Shown here piece by piece: positions 31,744-39,774 of a stretch of DNA of 64,000 nt. This DNA is from UBA1479 sp002706405. GTDB lineage: Bacteria; Pseudomonadota; Alphaproteobacteria; Rhodospirillales; Casp-alpha2. The stretch's first letter is position 1, and the number at the start of each line of letters is the position of its first letter. Where the stretch lies: contig CAXATO010000003.1 in NCBI GenBank assembly GCA_963972255.1, positions 242,811 through 306,810 of the forward strand, given 5' to 3'. The notes beneath the pieces are model-generated. The model saw only the letters and a program-made list of their open reading frames with translations. It had not been told where the DNA came from and made no database searches. Made by a program: the position numbers and the translations under genes.

Positions 31744-34044
31744 ATGTTCAAGACCCATGGCTCCCACTGGGGAGCATTCGAAGCGGAAGCCCAAGACAAC
31801 CGCGTTGTCGCCATCCGGCCCCTGGCCGGTGATCCCGATCCGTCCCCCATTCTGGATGGCATGGCCGAAGGCCTGCACCACGATTGCCGGATCAAGGCGC
31901 CTGCCGTCCGCGAAGGTTGGCTGAAGCATCGCGACCGGGCGCGGGGCGGCGACCGCTTTGTCGAAGTGCCCTGGGACCAAGCGCTCGACCTCGTCGCCGA
32001 GGAATTGCAGCGGGTGAAAACCGCCCACGGCAACGACGCCATCTTCGCCGGGTCCTACGGCTGGTCCAGTGCCGGGCGGTTCCATCACGCCAAGACCCAG
32101 ATGCAGCGCTTCCTCAACTGCTTCGGCGGGTTCACGGGGCAGAAGCACAGCTATTCCCTGGCCGCCGGTCTGGCCATCCTGCCCCATATCGTCGGCGACG
32201 TGGCGCCGCTGCGTGGGCTCACGTCCTGGGCGTCGATCGCGGAGGCGACGGACACCCTGGTCGCCTTCGGCGGCATTCCCGTGCGCAATACTCAGGTGGA
32301 GCCGGGCGGCACCGCATCCCATACCACGGTGCCTTGGCTGCAGAAGATCGCCGCCCGGGGCACCCATGTGGTCAGCATCACGCCGATCCGCAACGACACG
32401 CCCGACTTCTTGAATCCCCAATGGATCGCCCCTCGGCCCAATACGGACGTGGCCCTGATGCTGGGGCTGGCCCATACCCTGGTCGCCGAAGGGCTGCACG
32501 ACGCGGCATTCCTCGCGACCTATGCCGTCGGCGGTGACCAGTTCCTCGCCTATGTGATGGGCGAGGCGGACGGGCAGGCGAAAACGGCCGACTGGGCGTC
32601 GGATATCTGCGACGTGCCGGCGGAGACGATCCGCACGCTGGCCCGCCGCATGGCCCAGGGCCGAACGATGATCGCCTGCAGCTATTCCCTGCAACGCGGC
32701 GACCATGGCGAACAGACCTTCTGGGTGACCATGGCCCTGGCCTGTCTGCTGGGCCAGATCGGCCTGCCCGGCGGCGGCTTCGGCTTCGGCTACGGCAGCA
32801 TGCACGGCCAGGGCAATCCCGTGCCCAAGATGCCCTCGCTGACGCATACCGCCGGCCCCAATCCGACCGGCAGCTTTATTCCCGTGGCGCGGGTCACGGA
32901 CCTGCTGCTCAACCCCGGGGGCGAATACGATTTCGACGGCGAACGGCGGACCTATCCGGATACCAAGCTGATCTATTGGTGCGGCGGCAATCCGTTCCAC
33001 CATCATCAGGATCTCAACCGCCTGCTTGAGGGCTGGCGGCGGCCGGATACGGTGATCGTCAACGAGCCCTGGTGGACGCCCACGGCCAAGCTGGCCGATA
33101 TCGTACTGCCCGCCACGACCACCATGGAACGCAACGACATCGGCCATTCCTCCCGCGACCGCTTCCTGGTCGCCATGAAACAGATCGTCACGCCGCAGTT
33201 CGGCGCGCGCAATGACTTCGACATCTTCCGGGGCCTGTCCCAGCGCCTGGGCATCGAAGCGACCTTTACGGAGGGCCGCGACGAGGACGCCTGGCTGCGC
33301 CACCTATACGACCAGGCGCGCGAGGGGGCCGGGCCGCTGGCCAACCGCATGCCCGATTTCGATACGTTCTGGGAGCAGGGCATTCTGGAGTTGGAGGCGC
33401 CGGAAAAACCGCAGGTGGTCTACGAGGCATTCCGTGCCGATCCCGCTGCCCATCCCCTGCCGACGCCGTCGGGCAAGTTCGAAATCTTCTGCGCGGAAAT
33501 CGCCGGATTTGCCTACGACGACTGCCCGGGCCATCCGATGTGGCGGGAGCCGGCGGAATGGTTGGGCGGGGCCGAAGCGAAGTCCTGGCCCCTGCATCTG
33601 ATTTCCAACCAGCCCAAGCACAAGCTGCACTCCCAGCTTGACTTCGTCGGCCCCAGCCGCGCCGCGAAGCAGGACGGGCGGGAGCCCGTGTTCCTGTCGC
33701 CCGGCGATGCCCAGGCGCGAGGCATTCAGGATGGCGATTTGGTGCGGCTCTATAACGACCGGGGGGAAACCCTGGCCGTGGCCGCGATCAGCGACGACGT
33801 GCGCGGCGGCGTGGCGCAACTGCCGACGGGGGCCTGGTTCGACCCGGCCGACTGGGCGGCGGCGGGTGCGCTGGAACGCCACGGCAACCCCAACGTCCTG
33901 ACCCTGGACAAGGGCACGTCCAAGCTGGGCCAGGGGCCGATTTCCCATACCACGCTGGTCGAGGTCGAGAAATTCGACGGTGCGGCGGACGCGCCCGAAC
34001 CCTTCCGGCTGCCGGAAATCGTGGCGTTGCCCGCCGCCGGGTAG
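31744..34044 (+). CDS. molybdopterin oxidoreductase, biotin/DMSO sulfoxide reductase type
   Basis: A 766-residue type III DMSO-reductase-family enzyme close to BisC. It lacks the N-terminal iron-sulfur motif. The molybdenum ligand is the Ser in SYGWSSAGRFHHA (Ser109). Other features are SYSLAAGLAILPHIVG, WWTPTAKLADIVLPATT and HSQLDFVGPSRAA near the C-terminus. No Tat signal is present, so it is cytoplasmic like BisC. It would reduce an S-oxide or N-oxide. It lies 87 bases after the ComA-like gene on the same strand, and its stop is 2 bases from the convergent dehalogenase gene. ATG at 31744 is chosen by alignment with BisC starts. Confidence 0.9.
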   Translation: MFKTHGSHWGAFEAEAQDNRVVAIRPLAGDPDPSPILDGMAEGLHHDCRIKAPAVREGWLKHRDRARGGDRFVEVPWDQALDLVAEELQRVKTAHGNDAIFAGSYGWSSAGRFHHAKTQMQRFLNCFGGFTGQKHSYSLAAGLAILPHIVGDVAPLRGLTSWASIAEATDTLVAFGGIPVRNTQVEPGGTASHTTVPWLQKIAARGTHVVSITPIRNDTPDFLNPQWIAPRPNTDVALMLGLAHTLVAEGLHDAAFLATYAVGGDQFLAYVMGEADGQAKTADWASDICDVPAETIRTLARRMAQGRTMIACSYSLQRGDHGEQTFWVTMALACLLGQIGLPGGGFGFGYGSMHGQGNPVPKMPSLTHTAGPNPTGSFIPVARVTDLLLNPGGEYDFDGERRTYPDTKLIYWCGGNPFHHHQDLNRLLEGWRRPDTVIVNEPWWTPTAKLADIVLPATTTMERNDIGHSSRDRFLVAMKQIVTPQFGARNDFDIFRGLSQRLGIEATFTEGRDEDAWLRHLYDQAREGAGPLANRMPDFDTFWEQGILELEAPEKPQVVYEAFRADPAAHPLPTPSGKFEIFCAEIAGFAYDDCPGHPMWREPAEWLGGAEAKSWPLHLISNQPKHKLHSQLDFVGPSRAAKQDGREPVFLSPGDAQARGIQDGDLVRLYNDRGETLAVAAISDDVRGGVAQLPTGAWFDPADWAAAGALERHGNPNVLTLDKGTSKLGQGPISHTTLVEVEKFDGAADAPEPFRLPEIVALPAAG

Positions 34045-34046
34045 GG

Positions 34047-34730
34047 CTAGAGCAGCTTCAGCACGCCCTTCAGGTCCTTGCCCTGATAGGTCGGCCCCAG
34101 GGCCGGATCCATGGGCAGGTCGCCCGTGCGGTTGGACCAGTAACAGGTCATGCCGTAGGCGATGGCGCCCACCACGTCGCCGGCCCCACCCGCGACATGC
34201 AGAATGTCTTTTGAGCCGATACCGAGCACACGGGTCGGCAGTTCATAGACCGACGGATGGGGTTTGTAGAAGCCCGCCGTTTCCGACGACAGCACATGGT
34301 CGAAGGCACCGGGCCCGAACACGCCGGCGACGCTGTCCAACTGGTCCTGGTCGCCATTGGACAGGATCGCGGTGGCATAGCCCTTTTTCTTGATTGCCTG
34401 CATTACCGCCGGGGCCTCGGGCCAGGGCGACAGGGTGCCCCAGCCGGCGACCAGTTTCCGTTTCGTCGCCGCATCCACCTTCTTGCCGGACTTGCCGAGC
34501 GCATAGTCGAGACCGATGGCCGTGCAGTCCTTGAACGGCATGCGGCCCTTGTCGAGGGAGTTGCTGGCTGCGGCGCGGCTCATCTGCACCTGGCGCCAGG
34601 TGCGGGAAAAGGCGGCGGCCTTGTCCTTCCGCATGCCCAGGGTCTGCTGCACGATGGCGGTCAGGCTCGACTGGATGTCGAGCAGGGCGGAGAAGACGTC
34701 GAAGGTGATGAGTTTGTAGGGCTGTGTCAT
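34047..34730 (-). CDS. haloacid dehalogenase type II-like HAD hydrolase
   Basis: A 227-residue HAD-superfamily enzyme. Motif I is FDVFSALLD (nucleophile Asp10), motif II is LSNGD, motif III is KPHPSVYEL and motif IV is VAGGAGDVVGA. The cap domain lies around residues 20-90. The arrangement is that of L-2-haloacid dehalogenases, but motif IV lacks the usual SSN-x-WD, so the substrate may differ. GGAG lies 6 bases before the ATG. It is not in an operon: a terminator precedes it on its own strand. Confidence 0.85.
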   Translation of the reverse strand: MTQPYKLITFDVFSALLDIQSSLTAIVQQTLGMRKDKAAAFSRTWRQVQMSRAAASNSLDKGRMPFKDCTAIGLDYALGKSGKKVDAATKRKLVAGWGTLSPWPEAPAVMQAIKKKGYATAILSNGDQDQLDSVAGVFGPGAFDHVLSSETAGFYKPHPSVYELPTRVLGIGSKDILHVAGGAGDVVGAIAYGMTCYWSNRTGDLPMDPALGPTYQGKDLKGVLKLL

Positions 34731-34760
34731 GGCGGTCTCCTGGGCGTGGTCTTTGGGGGC

Positions 34761-34794
34761 AAAAAGATACCCTCTCCTCGGGGCGAGGAGAGGG
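34761..34794 (-). terminator. intrinsic terminator of the importer-TauD operon
   Basis: CCCTCTCCTC and GAGGAGAGGG form a perfect 10-base stem around GGGGC (34770-34794). On the minus strand the hairpin is followed by TATCTTTTTG. It lies 40 bases past the stop of TauD copy 2. Confidence 0.9.
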
Positions 34795-34833
34795 TTTAAT
34801 TGTTCACAACTTTGCGAATTGGCGCGGTCGTTC

Positions 34834-35694
34834 TTAGACCGGGCGCGTGCCGCGGACGGTTGTCCGATGCATGGAGCGTTCCTGGCTGAGGTCATAGTCC
34901 GTGGCCCGGTGCATGGTGCAGCGGTTGTCCCACATCACGACGTCGCCCTGCTGCCATTTGTGGCGGTAGACGAACTGGTCCTGGGTCGAATGCTCGAACA
35001 GGTGTTCCAGAAGGTCACGGCTTTCGTTGTCGCTCATACCTTCGACGCGCGAGGTGAAGCCCTCGTTGACGAAGATGGCCTTTTTGCCCGTTTCCGGATG
35101 GGTGCGGGCGATCGGGTGAATGACCTCCGTCCATTGGGACAGTTCTTCTTCGGTCTTCACCGGACGCACGCCGGCGTTCATCATGGCTTCGTACCGGGTG
35201 CGGTAGGTATGAATGGCCTTGAGGCCCTCGAGCTTCGCCTTGGTGGCATCGTCGAGGGCGTCATAGGCGGCCGTCATGTCCGCGTAGAGGGTGTCACCAC
35301 CCTCCGGCGGGGTAATCAGGCCATGCAGGATGGAGCCCATGGGCGGGACATCTTCGTAGGTGATGTCCGAATGCCAATAGGCGCCGCCGTTGTTGATGGG
35401 CTGCGCCCCGCCCCGGCCCCGGTTCGACAGAACCAGGATCTCGGGGAATTCGGGGTGCAGGATTTCCTTCACCGTGTGGCGCTGGAGATCCCCGAAGCGG
35501 CGGGAATACTCCAGGTGCCGTTCCATGGTCAGGTTTTCCTGACCCCGGACCACGAGGACCGGATAGGCCATCCACGCCTTGTGCAGGTCGGCGATGGTTT
35601 GGTCGTCCAGGTCCATGTTCAGGTCAAGGCCCACGACTTCCGCCGCCAATGGGTTATCGAGCGGCTTCACGGGGATTTGGATGGTGATGGTCAC
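34834..35694 (-). CDS. TauD/TfdA-family 2-oxoglutarate dioxygenase (copy 2)
   Basis: A 286-residue Fe(II)/2-oxoglutarate dioxygenase related to TauD copy 1. The iron ligands are His and Asp in YWHSDITYED and His in MHRATDYD, with Arg in ERSMHRTTVRG for 2-oxoglutarate. It shares with copy 1 the stretch THPETGKK-x2-(Y/F)VN and DNR-x-T-x-HRA. The start is GTG with GGAG 8 bases upstream. It is the last gene of the ABC importer operon, so it probably acts on the imported compound, for example releasing sulfite from a sulfonate. Confidence 0.93.
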   Translation of the reverse strand: MTITIQIPVKPLDNPLAAEVVGLDLNMDLDDQTIADLHKAWMAYPVLVVRGQENLTMERHLEYSRRFGDLQRHTVKEILHPEFPEILVLSNRGRGGAQPINNGGAYWHSDITYEDVPPMGSILHGLITPPEGGDTLYADMTAAYDALDDATKAKLEGLKAIHTYRTRYEAMMNAGVRPVKTEEELSQWTEVIHPIARTHPETGKKAIFVNEGFTSRVEGMSDNESRDLLEHLFEHSTQDQFVYRHKWQQGDVVMWDNRCTMHRATDYDLSQERSMHRTTVRGTRPV

Positions 35695-35714
35695 GGGATG
35701 GTCTCCGAGGCTTG

Positions 35715-36602
35715 TTAGCGCTGCATACCCCAGCGGTTGATGGTCTTCAGCTCGATGTTGCGGAAGATCAGGTTTTCCACGGTGATCCCGATAAGGATGA
35801 CCATGAACAAGCCGGCGAACACACCTTCGGTCTCGATATTCTGAGAAGATTCGAAGATGTACCAACCCAGCCCGCCGCCGCCCGACGAGGCGCCGAACAC
35901 AAGCTCGGCACCGATCAGGGTGCGCCAGGCAAATGCCCAACCGACCTTCATCCCGGTCATGATCGCCGGCAAGGCGGCCGGAACCAGGATCTTGACCACG
36001 AAGGGCACGCCCCTGAGGCCATAGTTCTCGCCGATCATGCGCAGGGTCGAAGACACGTTCTTGAACCCGGAATGGGTGTTCAGTGCCACGGCCCAAAGAA
36101 CGGCGTGAACCAACACGAAGACCAGGCTGCCCGTGCCAAGCCCGAACCACAGCATGGCCAAGGGCAGCATGGCGATGGAGGGCAGCGGGTTGAACATGGC
36201 CGTGGCCATGGAGATGAAATCACCTCCGAGCCGGCTTGACGTGCCCCACAGGACAAGGATGGCGGCAATGGCCATGCCGGTGGCATAGCCGATCACCAGG
36301 ACCTTGACCGAGAACCACACTTTCGCCAACAGGTCACCATCAACAAGATCGCTGACGAGCCGGTCCAGAGCGGACAGGAAGGTCGGGAACATCAGGGGTT
36401 CGACGTCCAGAAGGACCGTATAGGCCTGCCAAATCGCAACAAGACTCAGCAGAATGAAGGCCTTGCGAACGCCGTTGATGTTCCAAACCTTTTCAAACAC
36501 CGACAGTTTGACGGCAACGTCGCCCGTATGGGCAAGGGCGATGTTCTCGTTGATGAACTCGGGCCGGATGATGGGTTCGGGAAGCGTTTTTTGCGTGCTC
36601 AT
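35715..36602 (-). CDS. ABC transporter permease, NitT/TauT type (second)
   Basis: A 295-residue permease of the nitrate/sulfonate/taurine type, with about six membrane segments and the cytoplasmic coupling loop at SSTLRMIGENYGLRG. An N-terminal extension of about 45 residues (containing IIRPEFINEN and GDVAVKLSVFEKVWNINGVRK) precedes the first membrane segment. Its ATG overlaps the stop of the first permease gene by 4 bases. It probably pairs with that protein as a heterodimer. Confidence 0.93.
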   Translation of the reverse strand: MSTQKTLPEPIIRPEFINENIALAHTGDVAVKLSVFEKVWNINGVRKAFILLSLVAIWQAYTVLLDVEPLMFPTFLSALDRLVSDLVDGDLLAKVWFSVKVLVIGYATGMAIAAILVLWGTSSRLGGDFISMATAMFNPLPSIAMLPLAMLWFGLGTGSLVFVLVHAVLWAVALNTHSGFKNVSSTLRMIGENYGLRGVPFVVKILVPAALPAIMTGMKVGWAFAWRTLIGAELVFGASSGGGGLGWYIFESSQNIETEGVFAGLFMVILIGITVENLIFRNIELKTINRWGMQR

Positions 36603-37498
36603 GATGACTGCATCCCCCAGCGCCGAACAGTGCGTGATTCGATTGTGGAGAAGATCAGGCTCTCGACCAGGACACCGACCAGGATGACGGTGAACAGACC
36701 CGCGAAGACATAGGGAATGCGCAGGTCCATCTGGTTCGCGAACACGAACCAGCCGAGTCCACCGGACTGGGTGCCCGAGGTATCGGCAATCGCCCCGCCG
36801 AACACCAGTTCAGCCGCGATCAGCGTGCGCCAAGCATAGGCCCAGCCGACCTTCAGGCCCATCAGGATGGACGGGAAGGCTGCCGGGATCAGCAGTTTGG
36901 TCACATAGCTTACGCCCTTGAGACCGTAGTTGCGGCCGACCATACGCTGGGTTTCGGAAACACCCATGAAGCCCGTATGGGCGTTCAGCGCGACCGGCCA
37001 GATGACCGAATGCAACAGCGTGAACACCACGGAACTGGACCCCAGCCCGAACCACAGCAACGCCAGCGGCAACAGCGCGATGGCGGGCAGCGGATTGAGC
37101 ATGGCCGTCAGCGTCGACAGCACGTCGCTGCCGAACCGGGTCATGATGGCGGCCGTCGTCAGCAGCGTCGCGATGACCAAACCGATGGCGTAGCCGGTAA
37201 GCAGCACGGTCATCGAGTTTTTGATCATGATCAGCAGCTGATCGTTGAGCACGGCATCGTACAGGGCGACGGCCGTGTCCGAGAACTTGGGCAGGATGTA
37301 TTCGGAAACACCCGAAAGCCGCGTGTAGAGTTCCCAGGCCATCATGAGGGCGATGAGGATGGTCAGCTTGCGCACACCATCCATGTCGACAATCTTTTCC
37401 CAAAGCGACAGCTTTCGGGCAACGTCGCCGTGGGAAGCTGCGGACAGGTCGCCGGCGTCGAATTCGGGACGGACGACCGTTTGCGGAAGGGTACTCAT
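36599..37498 (-). CDS. ABC transporter permease, NitT/TauT type (first)
   Basis: A 299-residue permease paralogous to the next gene. It has the same N-terminal extension (VVRPEFDAG, GDVARKLSLWEKIVDMDGVRK), six membrane segments, the coupling loop GVSETQRMVGRNYGLKG and GLKVGWAYAWRTLIAAELVF. The ATG overlaps the stop of the ATPase gene by one base (TGATG). Confidence 0.93.
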   Translation of the reverse strand: MSTLPQTVVRPEFDAGDLSAASHGDVARKLSLWEKIVDMDGVRKLTILIALMMAWELYTRLSGVSEYILPKFSDTAVALYDAVLNDQLLIMIKNSMTVLLTGYAIGLVIATLLTTAAIMTRFGSDVLSTLTAMLNPLPAIALLPLALLWFGLGSSSVVFTLLHSVIWPVALNAHTGFMGVSETQRMVGRNYGLKGVSYVTKLLIPAAFPSILMGLKVGWAYAWRTLIAAELVFGGAIADTSGTQSGGLGWFVFANQMDLRIPYVFAGLFTVILVGVLVESLIFSTIESRTVRRWGMQSS

Positions 37499-38352
37499 CA
37501 ACCTTCGGCCTCCGCCGCCGCTGCCAGTTCGTCTTCGAGAATTCGATCGGCGAACAGCATGTTGTGGATCTTGGTCTTCAGTTCCCCGAATTCCGGGTCA
37601 CCGGTGCTGGCATGGGTCAGGTGGTGGGCGTTCAATTCCGCCTTAACCTGGCCCGGATGCGGCGACAGCACCAAAATCCGCGAGCCGACGATCAGCGCTT
37701 CTTCGATGGAGTGGGTGACGAACAGCACCGTGAAGTGGGTGTCCTCCCACAGCTGAAGCAACTCTTCCTGCATCTGCAGACGCGTCAGTGCGTCAAGCGC
37801 GGCGAAGGGTTCGTCCATCAGCAGGATGTCCGGTTCCATGGCCATGCCGCGGGCGATGGAGACACGCTGCTTCATGCCGCCGGACAGCATGTGCGGATAG
37901 GTGTCCTCGAACCGGTCGAGCTTCACCTTCTTGATGTATTCCATGGCGATGTCATTCGCCTCGGATTGCGTCTTGCAGCGGCCGCCGTTGATCAGCGCGA
38001 AGGTGATGTTTTCCTTCACCGTCTTCCAAGGCAGAAGCTGGTCGAATTCCTGGAACACCATGACCCGGTCAGGGCCCGGTTCCTTGATGTCGACCCCTTT
38101 GAGCCGCATGTTGCCTTCGACAGGCTTGAGATAGCCTGCAACCCCTTTCAGCAGGGTTGATTTGCCGCAACCCGACGGGCCGAGCAGGACAAAACGGTCA
38201 GCGGGGTAAACCTTGAAACCGACACGGTAGGTCGCCGTGATCAAGTGTTCCTTGGTTTTGTACTGAAGGGTGACACCGTCGACATCCAAGAGGGGGTCAA
38301 CGGCGGCCGCGGCGGGGGTGTTCCCCGCCGCGGTGTGGGCGCCTTGAGTCAT
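37498..38352 (-). CDS. ABC transporter ATP-binding protein, NitT/TauT type
   Basis: A 284-residue ATPase. Walker A is GPSGCGKST, the Q-loop region is QEFDQLLPWKTV, the signature is LSGGMKQR, Walker B is ILLMDEPFAALD and the H-loop is FVTHSIEEAL. It is of the SsuB/TauB type. It is encoded between the binding protein (3-base gap) and the two permeases, so a complete importer is present. Confidence 0.96.
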   Translation of the reverse strand: MTQGAHTAAGNTPAAAAVDPLLDVDGVTLQYKTKEHLITATYRVGFKVYPADRFVLLGPSGCGKSTLLKGVAGYLKPVEGNMRLKGVDIKEPGPDRVMVFQEFDQLLPWKTVKENITFALINGGRCKTQSEANDIAMEYIKKVKLDRFEDTYPHMLSGGMKQRVSIARGMAMEPDILLMDEPFAALDALTRLQMQEELLQLWEDTHFTVLFVTHSIEEALIVGSRILVLSPHPGQVKAELNAHHLTHASTGDPEFGELKTKIHNMLFADRILEDELAAAAEAEG

Positions 38353-38355
38353 GTT

Positions 38356-39399
38356 TTAGCTACCGCTCAGATCGTAGTTGTTTTCCCAGAAGTAGTCTTT
38401 CCAGCTGGACGGCATGTTCTTGATCGAGCCGATGGAATGCATGAACTTGGCAAATTCCATGGTCCGGCTGGGCATGATCGAGTAGTGCATTTCGCTCTTG
38501 TCTCGGATCATGGCCTTGACATCTTCAAGCGGGAGCTTGGATTTCGTGAAGCGGTGGAACAGGGCCGCGGCGCGGTCCGTGTCCTCGTTGATCCACTTGG
38601 CGGCCTTGCGGAAGGAATCGCCGACGCATTTGAACAGCTTCGGATTTTCGTTCTTCCACTTTTCGGTGGTGTAGAGCGCGACCGTCGTGTGTTCGCCGCC
38701 CAACACGTCATAGGAGGTCATGACGGTGCGGACCTTGCCGCTCTTCACTTCCTGATAGGACGTCGGCAGGGTGGCGAAATGGCTTTTCACGGCCTGTCCG
38801 CCGGCCATCAGCGCCGCCGCGGCGGACGGGTGCTTCATGGACACCGTGATGTCGTCGAGCTTGAAGGCTTCCTTCTCGCCCCACTTTTTGGCCGCGGCCA
38901 TCTGCAGGACCACCGCCTGGATCGAAACTTTCACCGACGGCGTGGCGATCTTGTGATCGGTCAGGCCGACATAGTCTTCGAGCTTGTTGATCTTGGGATC
39001 GTTGGTGTTCAACTTCAGCGGCATGGCCGACAAGGTCGAGATGGCCTTGACGTTGATGCGGCCCTTGGTCTTGTCCCAGAGCTTAAGCAGCGGGCCGACG
39101 CCGCCGGCGGCGAAGTCGACGTTATTGGACAGCAGCGCCTGGTTGACGGCGGCCCCGCCCGAGAAGCGGTTCATGGTGATTTTGACGTCACCGACGCCGG
39201 CATCCTTGGCGCAGGATTCAATCAGCTTTTGATCAACGACCACGTGCTGGGGCAGATAGAGCAGACCGAACTGCTGTGCGAAACGAACGGTGTCCGCTTC
39301 CGCTTTGGCCGGCGTGGCGCTACCGGCCGTAAAGGCCAGCGCGACGGCGCCGCAAACGGCCGCAGCGACCGTTTTGGTTGTAAGGCTTTTGTTCGTCAT
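38356..39399 (-). CDS. ABC transporter substrate-binding protein, NitT/TauT/SsuA type
   Basis: A 347-residue periplasmic binding protein. The signal peptide covers about residues 1-34 (Lys-rich start, hydrophobic VAAAVCGAVALAFTAGSA, cut after AKA). The mature protein begins ADTVRFAQQFGLLYLP, and continues with the NMT1/SsuA-like NNVDFAAGGVGPLL and ATPSVKVSIQAVVLQMAA. GGGAGG lies 9 bases before the ATG. It is the first gene of the operon binding protein, ATPase, two permeases, TauD, ending at the 34.77 kb terminator. The ligand cannot be read from the sequence; sulfonate- or taurine-like is the best guess from the family and the dioxygenase. Confidence 0.93.
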   Translation of the reverse strand: MTNKSLTTKTVAAAVCGAVALAFTAGSATPAKAEADTVRFAQQFGLLYLPQHVVVDQKLIESCAKDAGVGDVKITMNRFSGGAAVNQALLSNNVDFAAGGVGPLLKLWDKTKGRINVKAISTLSAMPLKLNTNDPKINKLEDYVGLTDHKIATPSVKVSIQAVVLQMAAAKKWGEKEAFKLDDITVSMKHPSAAAALMAGGQAVKSHFATLPTSYQEVKSGKVRTVMTSYDVLGGEHTTVALYTTEKWKNENPKLFKCVGDSFRKAAKWINEDTDRAAALFHRFTKSKLPLEDVKAMIRDKSEMHYSIMPSRTMEFAKFMHSIGSIKNMPSSWKDYFWENNYDLSGS

Positions 39400-39620
39400 G
39401 ATTGGTTTCCTCCCTGATGACGACAATCAAATTGTCATGGAACGGGTTTCGATGCCTTGTTGTGTCCGCCGGACTTCGTTGTCCGATCGGATGGGACATT
39501 CTTTGCTGTGACAAAATCCGCACCCCAACCCTCCTGGGGCAGTACTGCGGATGAGCAGCGTATTTTATTGTTTGTCCCTGACATCACAGCTTTCAAGACT
39601 ATCGGGAAAATTTCGATATT

Positions 39621-39685
39621 CCTATATAGTTTTTCTAATTTTCCCCCGATATAGTGCCTCGCCGAATTACGATATAGTTATTCGA
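39621..39685. repeat. three direct copies of the C(T/G)ATATAGT motif (sites B, C, D)
   Basis: The copies are CCTATATAGTTTTTCTA (39621-39637), CCGATATAGTGCCTCGC (39646-39662) and ACGATATAGTTATTCGA (39669-39685). The spacing between copies is 25 and 23 bases, close to two helical turns. The third copy matches site A, ahead of the sulfatase, at 15 of 17 positions. TATAGT is also a possible -10 hexamer, so some copies may be promoter elements. Confidence 0.6.
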
Positions 39686-39700
39686 CCGTTTTCGACAAGA

Positions 39701-39720
39701 TTAAGCCATTGCAGGCTTAA
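39701..39720. promoter_or_regulatory. inverted repeat TTAAGCC-N6-GGCTTAA
   Basis: Perfect 7-base arms separated by ATTGCA, 54 bases before the DUF3604 start. Its size and symmetry suit a dimeric regulator, but it could also form a small hairpin in the leader RNA. Confidence 0.5.
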
Positions 39721-39774
39721 CCGGGAACGCTAATTAAGACGATTTAAAGGGACATAGGTCCAGGAGACGACAAA

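Larger units (their letters stand above)
39400..39774. promoter_or_regulatory. 375-base divergent regulatory region
   Basis: No gene is seen here. The part from about 39540 to 39740 is distinctly AT-rich compared with its surroundings. It contains three copies of a CTATATAGT-like motif and an inverted repeat, described separately, between the importer operon (minus) and the DUF3604 gene (plus). Promoters for both must lie here. Confidence 0.7.
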
